Below the pieces are notes generated by a model that had not been told where the DNA came from, searched no databases, and saw nothing but the letters and a program-made list of their open reading frames with translations. A program made the translations under genes and the position numbers. DNA of 64,000 nt, taken from NCBI GenBank assembly GCA_015680685.1, contig MNCI01037977.1, positions 122,910 to 186,909 of the forward strand. The letters run 5' to 3'. Of this stretch, positions 1 to 12,107 are shown piece after piece. The DNA comes from Gnetum montanum (Eukaryota > Streptophyta > Gnetopsida > Gnetales > Gnetaceae). The first letter of the stretch is position 1; each line of letters begins with the position of its first letter.

Positions 1-1521
1 ATTATACTCGTCCACACTTTCTCTCTTCCATAACTCACCTTCTTCCTTAGCAACTTGCACCAATAGTCTTTGAATTTGATGGGACCTAAGCTTGAATAGT
101 CTCCCTTGGGCATAAGTCCCAAGGGTTCTTCTCGTTTCATGCCTAATCCCATCCACGAGATGGTGCAGTTTATTCCTTTGCAAATAACCATGGCTAGGAC
201 AACAATGTAACAATGCATAGGAGTGGTCCATGGCAGCATCCAAGGGTTCATGTCCTCCTTGTTTCTAGCCTTGGATTTTCTTTCGCAAGTTAGACACTTG
301 GGAGTACGTTTGGTACTTGTCATTAAATAGTTCTAACATAGTACTCCACCAATGAATGGATTCTAGTTCTAAAGACCGGTACCAGCTTTCTGCTTCTTTA
401 ACTAATGTCCTTGGAAAAAACTTAAGTTTTTGCCATTCATTCTCTATGTTCTATAAGGCACACGCATCATGGAATGCTTGTAAATGATTCTGAGGATCAG
501 CGTTGTATCCCCCTTCAAATCGTGGGATGTTGTTCATATCTAATCTCTTGATCTTAATATCTTTCTGATGCCTTATTGGAATTCTAATAGCCTCAGTTAT
601 GTCCAACATACTTTGAGAAGTGAGGAGGGGTTCATCGTGATCATCTCGTCCATGGTGTCTATGATTCCTACATTGTTCCATACTCTCCCTTCTTCTATGT
701 CATGACTTTCTAGAGTGCCCTCGTCCCCTTTCTTGGTTGTTTTATCTATGACTTCCACTTTGCCTACCCTTATCCCCATGGTCTTTTTCTTTATGACTAC
801 GTCCAGATATTGAAGGAGAGGGTGAAGGAGATGATGAAGGTGAAGAAGAAGGAGAATCATCACCATGACGGTGTTTACTACCTTCTCTTCTATGGTCTCG
901 ACCCCAATTGTGATTGCGATCAGAATGTCCACCTTTATCATGAGTTCATGTTCCTTTTTTAGATTCTTTGTGTCCATGGGTATCAGAACTTGGGTTATGA
1001 ATATTGAAATGAAGGTTTTGATACACAACCCCTTGGCCAAAGTCAAGGGGAGGAACATTGTTGTGTGGCTAACTACCTGAGGTAGGTTCACCACCCTCAT
1101 TTTTGCTTAAGACATGTGGGGCATCCTGGGACCACTTACCCTTGAAAGACTTATGATGTCTCTCCTATTGCAAGTCCCTTTAATGTTATGCCTCTGTGGG
1201 ATGGTATTCTCTCGAGTCATGGTCTTGCACAATGTATTCTACATGTAAGTGCAGCATGCCAATTCGTGTGAGAGCATGAAGAAGCATGCTTGGGACTGAA
1301 TGATCGAGAGGTAACACTATGTTACCTTCTAAGTCTCGCCAACACAGTTGTTCTTCTTGATGGAGGATAAAGGTGAATTCTGGTATATATTCATCAGGAT
1401 GAATATATACCACTCGCACTTGTTGAGGGATTGGAAGATTAACGTCATGTGTATTACACTACCAACTGTTTCCTGTTTCAGACCTAGGCGGTGAGGCGCT
1501 TTTGTACGAAGAAGGAGACAT
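1..1521 (-). pseudogene. gag relic (N-terminal and core part), Athila-type
   Basis: Structural Gag protein of the left-edge element, broken by stops and frameshifts. Reading on the minus strand from an ATG at 1521, recognisable blocks are a conserved PEFTFILHQEEQLCW stretch (about 1330-1385), a charged Ser/His-rich linker, then LDMNNIPRFEGG and LQAFHDACAL (451-560), and a degraded capsid-like retrotrans_gag core near 1-350. The same blocks recur in the same order in the other family members, which is why this is called gag and not an unknown ORF. No single frame spans it, so it cannot be expressed as a whole. The zinc-knuckle part lies beyond the window edge. Confidence 0.8.
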
Positions 1522-1639
1522 ACTTGTCTATTCAGTGTGCAATGTATTGTTGTTTAGTATTTTCTGAACTAACCCTAAGGGTTTTTCCTAATGATGTGAA
1601 TTATTTTCTATGTTCTAGTTAGTGCACAAACAACTAAGT

Positions 1640-1657
1640 CCTTGGCAACGGCGCCAA
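1640..1657 (-). other. Primer-binding site, tRNA-Asp type
   Basis: Directly adjacent to the LTR. The minus strand reads TTGGCGCCGTTGCCAAGG, of which TGGCGCCGTTGCC matches the complement of the 3' end of plant tRNA-Asp. This is the best preserved PBS of the family in the window and is the same type as in known Athila elements. Confidence 0.8.
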
Positions 1658-2552
1658 TGATGAGTGGCAAGGTACCCCTATGCTCAACCATACGAATACG
1701 AGCGTTTCACACATGATCTGGTTGAATTCCAACAACTACATGCTTATGTGCCCTTGTTGAACAAGGATGGGTTTGTTGATCATTGTCTTCCCAAGCTTAC
1801 CTATATGTCACGATTGTATGGTTAAGTAAGCTTGAGCCATATGATTTTTATAGCTTTTATGTTTTTATGTCCTGCGCTAGTAGGGAAGGAGAGAGGTAAC
1901 TAAGTGACTAATTTGACTTAACTACTCATTAACTAAGTTCTAACTAATCCTAACACCAGCATCTGTTCCCACTTGCCATACACATCTTGAACTAGTGTAA
2001 CACTACTGGGATTACCAAACACTAATCGTTACTGGGTTACCAAGCATTACACGCATGCTCGAAGTGGTCATGCTTGTGTAATTTAACGATTTGCTTAGTT
2101 GATCAGAATGAATTACTATGTTGATAACAAAAATGTAAAGTGCATAAAATAAAATAAATGCATAAGAAAATAAAATAAAAGAAATGCATAAGAAAACAAA
2201 TCTCAAGTGTTGCAAGGATGAATCAAAGAGCTCGTCTTTATTTCCATACACAAGGTGTGCTTAGGTACACAATGCTTGAATAAAGATCCATCCACACTTA
2301 GACCTCCTGCTTAGGCACCTGGAAAATACTCTAACTTTCAAATAGACTACAAGAGTCTCACTACTTGACTACTAAAAGACCTCTCCCCAATTGTGCACTT
2401 GGGCATTATATTTATAGACTTGGGAGCAACTACTCTAATAATTAGAGTAACCACTCTAATAATTAGAATAACTACTAGAGTAACTGCTAGAGTAACCACT
2501 AGAGTAACTGCTCTAATAATTACAATAATTGCTAGAGTTACTGCTCTCATCA
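1658..2552 (-). repeat. 5' LTR (895 bp) of the left-edge gypsy element
   Basis: On the minus strand it begins TGATGAGAGCAGTAACTC and ends CCACTCATCA, a short inverted repeat (TGATGA...TCATCA) shared by all LTRs of this family here. The U3 part near 2420-2545 has repeated TCTAATAATTAGAGTAAC-like units. A TATA-like stretch, rev-comp of TTATATTTATAG near 2406-2417, lies downstream of these repeats in the LTR's own direction. The right-hand end abuts unrelated gypsy sequence. Confidence 0.87.
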
Positions 2553-5060
2553 GTTGCGATGTTGATGTTATTTTTTATTTTGGCTGATGTAGGGAATTTT
2601 CCCCTTGCTATGAAGTCTAAGGAGATTGAACCTTTTACTACTACCCATGATGTGTTAAACAATTTAAGAGCAAAGGTAGGAGTACTTTGCATGTGCTCCA
2701 CTAGGCTTAACCATTCAATAATGATGAAAGGTATAACATTGGTTATTGCCCCATCATCCATGTGCACCCTATGTACCTTGTATTACCCAACCCTTATGGT
2801 TATGAAGAGATGATCCCTTATTATCTTGCCATCTTGATGGTTGGCTTTAACTTCACTATCACAAAATACTAATGTAGTTGACTTTATTCTTCCCTAAGTG
2901 AAGGTGGTACCATCACTGCATGAATGTACTCTTCATTAGCAGAAATGTCCTCGCTAATGGGAATTGAAGCCAACATCTTTATTAAGGCTTCATGGTGAGT
3001 GGGAGAATTCATTACCAAGTCATATAGGCTAAGAGAAGTGTTTTTCCATTTCAAGGATAGTTTCACCTATTCTATAGCATTGAGGAAGTCTTTGTCATTG
3101 GTTGTTAATTTCTTGTTCTTATTAACCTTAACTTCCTCCATTCATCCTAGGATGTGAAATTTGTGCTTCAAGGTTTATGTCTTAGCATCCTTCCCCTTCT
3201 CTTGTTATTTTTAGTTCTTCCTTGGCTAACTAGTTGAAGTATTTTGAGCATTGGAGCTCATGAAAATGGATAAAATGAGTGTTAGCTTTGGTGGGTCTAC
3301 CTCTTTCCAAGCCTTTACCTACTTGTTATCTTTGGCCTTGGGCTTTGAGGTAGACTTCTTATGTTACTTGGTGGGTGACTTTTTGTTTTTAGGTTGTAAA
3401 GAAGTCATTGTATTGGCCACCACAGGAGGACATTGATCAATTTAGGTTGTAGACATAGTAGTAACAGGAGTGGGTACTTTAATGATGAATGATTCTTTGC
3501 AAAGTGCTAGTGATGGTATCCTTACAACAAAAGTAGTCCTTAAACTAGATGAAAGTTGAAGGGTCTTATTCTTTGTGAGGAGATACCCAAATCACAAATG
3601 ACTCCCTAATAAGTCTTGGGTTGTTGTTGATGTTGAATGTTGCTATTGTGTAAAGGTTGTTATTTTCATTCAATGGATCTTTGTACATCTACATTGATTG
3701 GTTTTGAGGCCTAATTAGGTTTGAGGCATTAAGCACTAGCTCTCTGTTGTCTATCATCTTTTGCAAGTCATCCTTTAAGGCTAAACAAAAATCACTGTCA
3801 TGACTTGACAATTGATGATATGGCAAAATTGGTCAAGTTTGAAGTATTTTGGTACCGGTGGATCATCCTTGGATGCTAGATTGGGATTCCTAGTAATTTT
3901 ACATAATGGATCATGCTTCTTATGGGCATTCTCAGTTATTTGCTTGTATTGGATTCAGCCATTCTTGAGTAAGTGGTTAAGGAGCTCAAATGGTTTTAAT
4001 GGAAACTTGGTGTACTTTGATGAATCTTTTCTTTCAAAGTTAGGCCTTATGTTGTTTGAGGTAGATGTCCTTGATGTTGATAGTTGTTTGGTTGTGGTAG
4101 GGGCCTTAGGTTGATTTGTTTTTGGCCCCTGTGACATCTTATTTTCTTTGGCCATAGTGGCCATGACTATATGATATGCTTTCCCCTATTCTTGTCCTTC
4201 CTTATATGTGGATTCTTGTATGCTACGTAGGTAGGGTCATGGTTGGCCTCAACATCATCCTTTATGTTTTTAGTTTGTGAGAAAGGCTGGCTAAGGAACT
4301 ATGTGTCTAAATAATACATTTTGTAATTAATGAAGTCATTGACCATCCTCTTGAAAATGGCTAGAGGGTGGATTTCAGCTATGGACTCAAGAATCTCATT
4401 AAGTAGAGTATTCCATCATTGGATAAACTTCTGGACAAGTTCAAGAGGTCCATGTATGATTTTCATTAATTAATTTAGGGTGGTATCTAGTTTCAAGTTA
4501 TACTTGAAACGATTCACAAATTGTTAAATCAAGTCCTCCAATGAGGCAATAAATCCTCTAGGCAATGCACAGTACTAGTCTAAGGCTTTCTTAGTGAGAG
4601 ACGTAGGGAAGATTCACATAATGGTACAAGGCCAAGCCTATAGCAATAAGCACTCAGAATAGAAGATGGCAAGGTATGTGTTGGGATCACCCTCACTGTT
4701 GTACTTAGTTAATTGTGGTATGGGAATGCCCAAGGGAAAAATGATTTGGGGGATAGTTGGACCAATAGGATCATCCTTGTAGAAGTTCATTATTTTAATC
4801 ATATGTGGTGGAAGCCTTGAGCTTATGCAACCCTTCCATGAGGTCTTAGATTATTTAGAAGGCCTGATCCAAGTCTTGAGGAACTCCAATGGGCTATGAG
4901 CTCTATACAAATGATTGAGGGGGAAGTTGGAAGGCTTGTGGCCTCGTGATGGGTAATGGCAAGGCATTTTCAGCCTTCCCAAGCCTCGGTACATGTTTAA
5001 CATAACTTTTTCACATTGAAAGTGAGGCAATAACAACTTATGAAGCCTTTTTTAGCCTCC
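2553..5060 (-). mobile_element. Older gypsy element fragment: gag and protease relics
   Basis: Minus-strand coding remains of a gypsy element different from the TGATGA family. A gag core lies at about 4380-4700, with PTSLTKKALD, a SLEDLI stretch, then FVNRFKYNLKLDTTL and LLNEILES. These fit the retrotrans_gag fold, where a Trp/Tyr-rich block precedes a helix ending in RF-type residues. Further along the minus strand a FPLKPFELLNHLL stretch (about 3960-4010) resembles the region preceding the zinc or protease part of Tat-like elements. At about 2560-2767, DDGAITNVIP resembles a retropepsin active site. The left-edge element inserted into this protease-like region at 2552. Many stops occur, and no LTR of its own was recognised. 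The lineage (Tat-like) is a guess. Confidence 0.6.
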
Positions 5061-7260
5061 ATAAGTTAAAGCATGTGAGATTGCAGCTTGCGAACTACAA
5101 ACCTCATATTTTACAATAAGATCCTACCTCAAGTTTAATGGTGAAGGCTACAATGCCAAGTATTGGAAAAATAAGGCAATTGTATCTGCCATTATTTTAC
5201 ACCAAATTACAATGGCTTTGATCATGAGTTGCAACATGAATTTTCTTTGTGGTTTCTCAAGGGGTATATCGATATGTAGTCCAAAAATGATAGTTGAGCC
5301 AAGCCTTGTTTTTTTAGTTTAGAACCCGAAGATAACCCAACTCACGACTAGATGGTGATTGGATTCTTTAAATTGGATGATCCTCAATGTGGGAATGCAA
5401 TGCAACATTACATGGGCAAAGTTGCTAAAACCTATATTTTTTATTCCCATCCATTGTTTAAAGCCTCTTATAGATTAAATGATCTTGTATGGAGGAAACT
5501 TAGTGGAGGACTAGGAGTACATCCAATTGTAACTGTTGATATTGCTTATAGATAAAACTTGAAACAAGGGAGACACACATGTTTGATGTTTTCTAGCTTG
5601 GCAAATGATGTAGAGTATTAGCAATCACCTTGGAAAAAGCTCATTTTTAAGGTATTCTAGTGCTACTAAAGATAGATGATATGCAATAGATAATATTAGA
5701 ACCCTTCATAAGTCAAAATCCATCATTATTTTCCCAAAAAAAATCAAGCAAAAATCAAAATTTTTCAAGGATGATATCATAGCTATAATATTGCATTAGC
5801 TACGATCTCACAACTATGATATTGTATATACGATATCGCTTATATAAACCCTATTGAGGCATGACTGTTAGAATTTTTGGCTCATTTCTTTCCAAATGCA
5901 TAAGGAGTTTATTTCATTTTCATGTTAGAGAGACTTCTAAGAAAGATATCTTCCACACCATACCTTCGATTTTGAAAATTTTTGAATCTTTGAGCTCATA
6001 AAGTTGAGCTTTTTTGTTATGGGGAAATGTTGCACAACCTTGGAAATTTTTAAGCGCTACTTAAGTTAATCAATTTGTTTAATTAAAAAAATATTAATTC
6101 TTAATCAATCTATAAAGATCATTTATTTTTAAAAAATTGTAAGTGCTTTACAATCTGCAATTTGTGTTTTGAAAGCATTAAGTTTTGAAGCTATTATGTA
6201 AAATTGAATTATTTTAAATGATTTTGACTTATGATTCTCCATTGGGACGATTTGTGCAAAATAATAAATTCCACAACCTCATGATTTTGGTTATGAATTT
6301 TTATAAATTTTTTGTAATTTTTCCATTAAAATCAAATTGGGATGCTAAACTATTGAATTTTTCAACTTTGCACTCATGATTATGCATAGAATTACCTTTT
6401 ATTTGTAATTATAACTGAAATCCAAAATCTTGGGAAGAGTTATGAATAAGAAATGAATTTTTTCTAAAATTTTCTTGAATTTTTAAAATACTCCTAATGA
6501 TTGTAGATGGTCGCAAAGAAAAGCCTTGATGATGGAGGCCCATTGCAATCTTATGAGAAAAGACCCAAATGAGAAAGGGGCAAGGGGAGAGGAAGAGATC
6601 AACCATAGGTAAAAGCTTTAGAACCACTAGCTTCTAAAACTAGTAGGTAGTTAACCCTCTCTAAGGATTATGTAAGAGTAATCAATGACAAGTCTATCAT
6701 GTCTGTAGCCAAAGTGCTAAATCTTCCTAACATTGGTGCTACCCTAGATTAGATCTCCATATGTTTAGATATGGATGCCAAATTTCTTTGGTTGAATAGA
6801 GCATATGAAACCAAGAACAAGGAGTATAATGTGATGATCACTATAGAGAAGATATATTTCAAAATTAGCACATATTATATCAACTTTATGAAGTGTCTAA
6901 ATAGAATTTTAACATATGCTAATACCTATTGTCACATAAGACCATTTGTAGTAGTAGAATTTGCCTTTGGTTTGAAAAGAAAATTATTGGAGTTGAAAAG
7001 AAAATTATTTTATTGTATTTGAGAAGAAAATTATTAAAGTTGGTGATATACAAGTTTTGGTTACTCATTAATTTACAAAAAGGAGATTTAAATTATGTGG
7101 TATGATAATGCATTGCTCAGGTTAAAGTTATTTTTAGTTTGATACTAAAAAATTAAGGAAAGTATCGAAGATTTAATCAAGGGATAAAGAGGGAGTTGTC
7201 TCTGGAAGTTCAAGAATTCATGAAACAGATCAATTTTCGTGAAGTATGTTTGTTGGTTTT
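5061..7260. other. AT-rich stretch with no gene recognised
   Basis: No coding region could be supported. A short frame at 5352-5555 (+) has a protein-like look (GGLGVHPIVTVDIAYR) but matches nothing I recognise. At 5770-5860 a cluster of GATATC/ATAGCTAT motifs followed by a TATA-like CTTATATAAACCC resembles the U3-promoter arrangement of the TGATGA-family LTRs. No LTR ends are visible, so this may be a decayed LTR core. A short gag-like peptide (FNQGIKRELSLEVQEF) is readable near 7170-7220. Confidence 0.4.
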
Positions 7261-8350
7261 CCAATCTCCCACTTAGGATTGTTGAGCGCACAAGAAGAGC
7301 CACAGAGACACGTAACGCTATGGTATCAGATTTTTGAAGTGGCAGAGGAGAGGGGAGTGCAGGCTCCGTGGTGAGCGAGAAACCGTAATCGATGAGGAAC
7401 CGCGTTAAGGGCAGGGTTGCCTACGAAATCAAAACAAAACAAAAACCCAAATTCAAGCCCAAATCTGATTGCAGTTGCAGGTGTTGGATGAATAAATAAA
7501 AAACAAACAAGAAAACGAAACAAGGGCAAAAACCAAAGAACAATAATTAACAAAACAATTTATGCAAACAAGATTGAAATCAAGAGAGGGTCCTAGAGTC
7601 AATCTATGGCTTCCAAGCTAAGAACATCGATGCCATCAACACCCCTAAAAAACAAAAACAAAAAAGAGAGTGTCGCAGTTTTATTAACCCTAACTATGAC
7701 AGCGGGAAGCAAAGTGCCATTTTTGCCGTAACTCCTCCGCTGGTGACGGTGCTACCGTGTCAGCATCTGCAACATAATCTGCCTTAGCATGGGAAAAGGC
7801 CCTAACATTATTATCAAAAAACATCATGACTATTTTATATGTAGAGCATCTGATTTTAGCCGATTTTCTGGTAGCCAAAGGGCCTCAGCATAGCTCTGCC
7901 TACTCATTTTCAGAGTAAACCCTCAACAGAGCAACGCCATTGACGGCAAGTATACATCCAATAACGCGTGTACAGGAGAACACCGACAAGTCCGAGAACC
8001 ACCACCGCGGAAGATCAAACACCGAGTACAATCTTCCTGATGTTTCATTCTCATCACCATGCCAACAAGACGAAGGTAGCAATGACACATGACCTCCTAA
8101 AGCTAGAACCAATGCCATAGTCTATGCCGATGCCAAAGCCTGTTGTTCCGACGAAGGTGTTGCTGGAAATGAAGATGGCACGATCCAAACCTAATGGTAA
8201 CTGGCTTGCTCCAGGCGTGAGATGTAGCTGCAACTACTTTTCCTGTGTTCAAGAGCAACGAATGACAGAGAAACAATACAGCAAGCAAGGTTTCACAGCG
8301 GCAGGCGTTATGCACGATGGATGCAGTTATTTTGAAAATTTTTCCTTAAA
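7261..8350. other. GC-richer island, possible gene relic, unidentified
   Basis: Base composition and codon-like texture differ from the AT-rich flanks, and CpG is better preserved than in the surrounding retroelements. Several short frames occur on the minus strand (7690-7878, 7900-8118, 8103-8315). One alternative minus frame near 8070-8190 reads a Gly-rich hydrophobic stretch (TTGFGIGIDYGIGSSF). None extends far or shows a domain I can name, and no consistent splice structure was found. It could be a decayed host-gene fragment or part of an unknown element. TGGTATCAGA at 7321-7330 matches the first ten bases of a tRNA-iMet-type PBS, but no LTR end precedes it. Confidence 0.35.
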
Positions 8351-10350
8351 TATTACCTCAAAACTATAACATAAATAAATTTTCAAAATTAATTAATACG
8401 AACTTGGTGTTTTATATGCTTTGATCTTAATGATATACACATAAGTAAAAGAAAATTTGTTATTTAAGAAAGAGGGGAAGAAATTTATGGACATGGGGCA
8501 AACATACCTTCATTTCCTACAAATTCGTAATTTTCTATAGAAGTTATAACTTGATCCCCTAGATATTTGCAAGGATGTAAGCACTAGATTTTCTCACAAC
8601 TTTAAGGTAGTTATGAATAAATTATCTAGATATTTGTTATTCACCTTAACCCCTCATGATTATTGTAACTACCCTAAGGCTACTATATAAAGGCTACAAG
8701 GGTAGAATTTGAGTGGAGGAAGATTGGGTGAAGCAACTTGAAGATTGTAAAAGCATGGCTTGCTAAAGACATCAATTTAGCTTCTTTATTTTAATCGTGT
8801 GAGTTCATTTCTTCTCATTTTGTTTTAGTTGCTTAGCTAATGGTTGCATTTAATTTTGGGATTTTTTCTAGGTTACTTTTATAGCTTTGTTTTTGTACAA
8901 TATTAGATTCCTATTAAGATTTGTCATAGAAGAGCTTATGTTGTTGATAAGCTTTAAGAGCAATTTAATAGTAATGTCTTAACAAAATTGCCTATTTTTA
9001 GCATAGAGAATCTAGGAAAATCTTTGGTATTTTGAGACGACTGAAATAGCTTCATTATTTTAAAGTGTATTTCCCATGTATTTTAATCCTAAACTTGTCA
9101 AATTTTTAGAAGGCTCTATTGAATGCAATCTTTGACAACTATTAACTAGCCAAAATAGAGACTCATACTTTGTCGTTTATGCAGCAATTTTTGGTAGTAT
9201 AATAAGATTATTTTCATGAAATTACTTGTTCAACTCAAAGAGTTTGGACAATTCGTAATTCGATTGAATTGGAATAGCTTTATTGCAAAGTGTTTCCTCA
9301 TGTCAATTTATCTTAATTAAATATTTGAGATTTCACATAATTTTGCTTTCTTTTCTTTCTTTTTATAAGTCCATTGAATCTTGCTCTATTTCTAGTTTTC
9401 TTGTGGAATTTTCTCTTCGAGGAAAATTAGGAATAGATTGGTAGAATTATGCTCAAGCATTTTTGCAAGATTTTATTTGTTACAAGTAATGTACTATAGG
9501 GACCATGTAAACTAAGTGATTGGACAAAATAGGAATCTCCAATAACTCACAGTATTGGACAAAGATAGCTAAATCTCTTTTATGATAGCCGATTATAGTT
9601 TTATACACAACCCAACCATTTCAACCTTTGCAATAGTAAACACATACTCACAATTAGTTTGTTTAATAACTACTAAGTTTATTTGGAGGTATTTAGGCCT
9701 TAGTGTTGCCAGAGACCAACAAACATCTAAACCCTATTTGAAGAACACCTTTGATCTCATGATTTCCTAAGGTCACGAGACTCGGAAGGCCCCCAACGTT
9801 AGCAATCCCAAATGGTCACCAACAGTACCATTGTCAATGGTAAATATTAGGCAAACATGACTCAGTTACTTTTCCTAAAAGTATAAAGAAGATTTGAAAA
9901 AAAAATTAAGAAAACCAACACTTTCATTTTCTTGTTTGATAATAAAACTATGCAAGAAACCTAGTATTGTAAGATATACTAATGATACAACAAGAAAGGC
10001 CTAGAATGCATCATATGTAGAGATATCCAAACTAGTGCTAGCCAAAAATGATCATGTTAAGAAAACACCAAGCACTGAGGTTGTAGTAGGATCAACACTA
10101 GTAGGTAACATGCTAGCCATAAAAGTTAAATAAGTGAAACCTAGTACTTCCATATCAGTAGTTGAAACAAGGAATTATAGGCCTGTGATGAGCCATTTGC
10201 AATAGTTAGCTAAAACTATAAGCTATGAAACAAGAGAAGTATCTAGCATGTTTAGGGTCTAGCAAAATGAAAACCAGGCTATCATAGTAGCCAATGTAGC
10301 AAGCAAATAGATTACTATCCATTTCTGTGAGGAAGATTAGGCATACTAAA
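8351..10350. other. AT-rich stretch, probable decayed LTR-type promoter region
   Basis: No gene is recognisable. A TATA-like CTACTATATAAAGGCTACAA around 8680-8700, followed by transcript-leader-like sequence with T-rich tracts, resembles the R/U5 start of some LTR. No matching partner LTR was found in the window. The short frame at 9582-9770 is unremarkable. Confidence 0.35.
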
Positions 10351-10379
10351 TCTTTGAAAATGATGCATCATTCTAGGTT

Positions 10380-11060
10380 ACATTGGAAATAGGAGAAGGT
10401 ATCATAGTGGTAGTCATGCAATAGAAGGAAGAATAGGGAGTTGTAGAATTCGTAATAGATCACATTAAAGATGCCTTCAATGTTCCTATTATGTCACTTA
10501 TAAATTTCATTGGGATCCAAGATGCCCAAATAGTAGCTAGTCTTGCTAGAAAAGAAAAGGAAGTGATGAAAATAGGGCAACATGAGGATGGATTGGACAT
10601 ACTAGTCTAAATAGGAAAATCATGTAAGATATTTTGATGATATCACAATAGTACAGTTTGATCTAATCTCCACTAAGAACAAATTAACTATCATAAAGAC
10701 AAGGCTGCACCATATTGAGTTGAAAATACAAAAGTTGTAGAATGTATTAGCCCAACTCAAGATACAAAAATAGATCCTTAAAATTATATATCATTAATAT
10801 AATTAGATAAATTCAAAATAGAGTAGGTAAACTAGTTGATGGCCAAGTAGCAACAATTGGAGATAAAAGAAGAAAAGGAAACATAGGATGCGTTAGTTGT
10901 AGGTGCCCACACATATACGCATGTTAAGACCATTATCACTTTAGAAGAAGAAAATACAAAGCTTGTTGCTAACAAGAAAAGGTTAACTAATATGGAGAAA
11001 GAAAAAAAATCAACTAGAATAGAGCCTCAAGTACTTGAGAGAGTAATTTTCTTGGGTTAA
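10380..11060 (+). pseudogene. Accessory coiled-coil ORF of the old host element, segment 1
   Basis: First visible part of a hydrophilic, Lys/Glu-rich protein relic. The frame near 10900-11050 reads THTYAHVKTIITLEEENT then LVANKKRLTNMEKEKK, with heptad-like spacing. The minus-strand relic at 63700-63900 has a matching order: TYAHDKALKAL, then LVVDHLW, then TMEKQK. That match is how the two are recognised as the same gene. The gag-only element at 11061 interrupts it and it resumes at 17076. The upstream part (10380-10600, with VPIMSLINFIGIQDAQIV) may be its N-terminal region. Stops are frequent. Confidence 0.6.
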
Positions 11061-11972
11061 TGATGAATCATGGTTTGTCAGGTGCTGATATTGGACCCTT
11101 GACATCAAACCCTTGACATCGGACCTGCGATATCGGATCCACGATATCAGGTACGCGATATCATGGCCTGGCTAACGATATCGGATACGCGATATCGTGG
11201 TTCCTATGTAAGCTTATAAATACCACATTTGGGAGCACATAAAAGAGTCAGTTTAGTTTTAAAGTTAGTGTTAGAATAGAGTCCTTTTTGTTCATTTTTA
11301 GTTCCTCTCAATCCTTTCCCCAGTGCATGCCTGCAGTGTGATGATTGTAATTGTACAGAACCTTTATTTCAGTGTGACGTACTTGGACACGCACATGACC
11401 AGCAATAAAGATCAAGATTACTTCATCATTGAAGCATTCATTTAGTTTTAATTGCTTAATTGTTATTGTTATTTACTGCTTTCTTAATTAATGTTTCTTT
11501 ACCTTCCTTTACTATCCCTATTATTAAATGTGGAATGAGTACGACTTACTCACGAGCATTTAAGTGTGACTACTTGGTAACCCAGTAGTGTATCTAGGAG
11601 TGCTCAAGTAATATACGCTTGGTAATCCTAGAAGTAGTACACGAGGTCCAAGATGTGTACGGATGATTAAGGATGGATGCTCATCGCACTTAGGCTAGCT
11701 TAGATTCTCTTCTCCCATTCCCCATTAGCTTAAAAAAGGTTATTTTCTATTGCCTCTAAGAGTAGCACTAGTTTAGGACCACATCATACACCTCACTCTG
11801 GACTAAACCATACGTGACAAAGCAAATACTAGTCTAGGTGGGAAGACAATGAACTGTGATCAATGTGTAACTATCTAGATACCATAACTAGCCCATCTAC
11901 GGAGTTCGACCGGATTGTGCGTGAACGCTTGTATTCATATGGTTGAGTGTAGGGGTACCTCGCCACTCATCA
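11061..11972 (+). repeat. 5' LTR (912 bp) of the 6.0 kb element
   Basis: Begins TGATGAATCATGG and ends CCACTCATCA. The U3 has about six GATATC-centred motifs between 11095 and 11205, followed by TATAAATA at 11215-11222, the likely promoter. The transcribed part has the family-wide text ACCATACGTGACAAAGC. It is about 35 bp longer than its 3' partner at 16199-17075, from which it differs by many single changes, mostly transitions. The element is therefore not recent. Confidence 0.9.
11215..11222 (+). promoter_or_regulatory. LTR TATA box
   Basis: TATAAATA lies about 10 bases downstream of the last GATATC/GATATCGTGG motif of U3 and upstream of the region conserved among family LTRs. The same spacing recurs in the 3' LTR (CTATAAATACC near 16340), in the 36307 element and in the solo LTR. 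Confidence 0.6.
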
Positions 11973-11991
11973 TTAGCGCTATTACCGAGGA
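11973..11991 (+). other. Primer-binding site, mutated tRNA-Asp type
   Basis: TTAGCGCTATTACCGAGGA sits immediately after the LTR. It aligns with the intact TTGGCGCCGTTGCCAAGG of the left-edge element. The differences are mostly CG-to-TA-type transitions, as expected from decay of methylated DNA. Confidence 0.7.
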
Positions 11992-12107
11992 CGGTGCTAG
12001 TTATTTAGATTAGTTATATCATACAAGATCACTGTAACAAAGTATTCACAATATATCTCTTAGAAAAAAACCTTAATTTCAATTAAGTCACACACAAATT
12101 CACAACA

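Larger units (their letters stand above)
1..2552 (-). mobile_element. Athila-type Ty3/gypsy element, 5' part, runs off the left edge
   Basis: A minus-strand LTR retroelement whose 5' LTR (1658-2552), primer-binding site (1640-1657) and gag relic (1-1521) lie in the window. The order on the minus strand is LTR, PBS, gag, which is the normal 5' end of such elements. The pol region and 3' LTR would lie left of base 1. Its LTR is most like the solo LTR at 58622-59584, because both carry U3 repeats containing CTAATTATTAG-like units. The gag resembles those of the elements at 11-17, 17-27 and 36-42 kb. It inserted into an older gypsy element whose remains continue from 2553. Only one end is visible, so no target-site duplication can be tested. 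Confidence 0.85.

Noticed and set aside
2347-2587. Open frames on both strands with repeated IIRV and VTTLII-like peptides (also at 58437-58914)
   Set aside because: They are translations of the U3 tandem palindromes of the LTRs. The periodicity belongs to the DNA repeat, and no protein is implied.
7321-7330. TGGTATCAGA as a tRNA-iMet primer-binding site
   Set aside because: Only ten bases match, the following bases diverge, and no LTR end (CA) or matching downstream LTR exists.
8070-8190. Gly-rich minus-strand frame (TTGFGIGIDYGIGSSF), resembling small Gly-rich plastid envelope proteins
   Set aside because: The likeness is composition only. The frame is short and closed by stops, so naming it would be guesswork.
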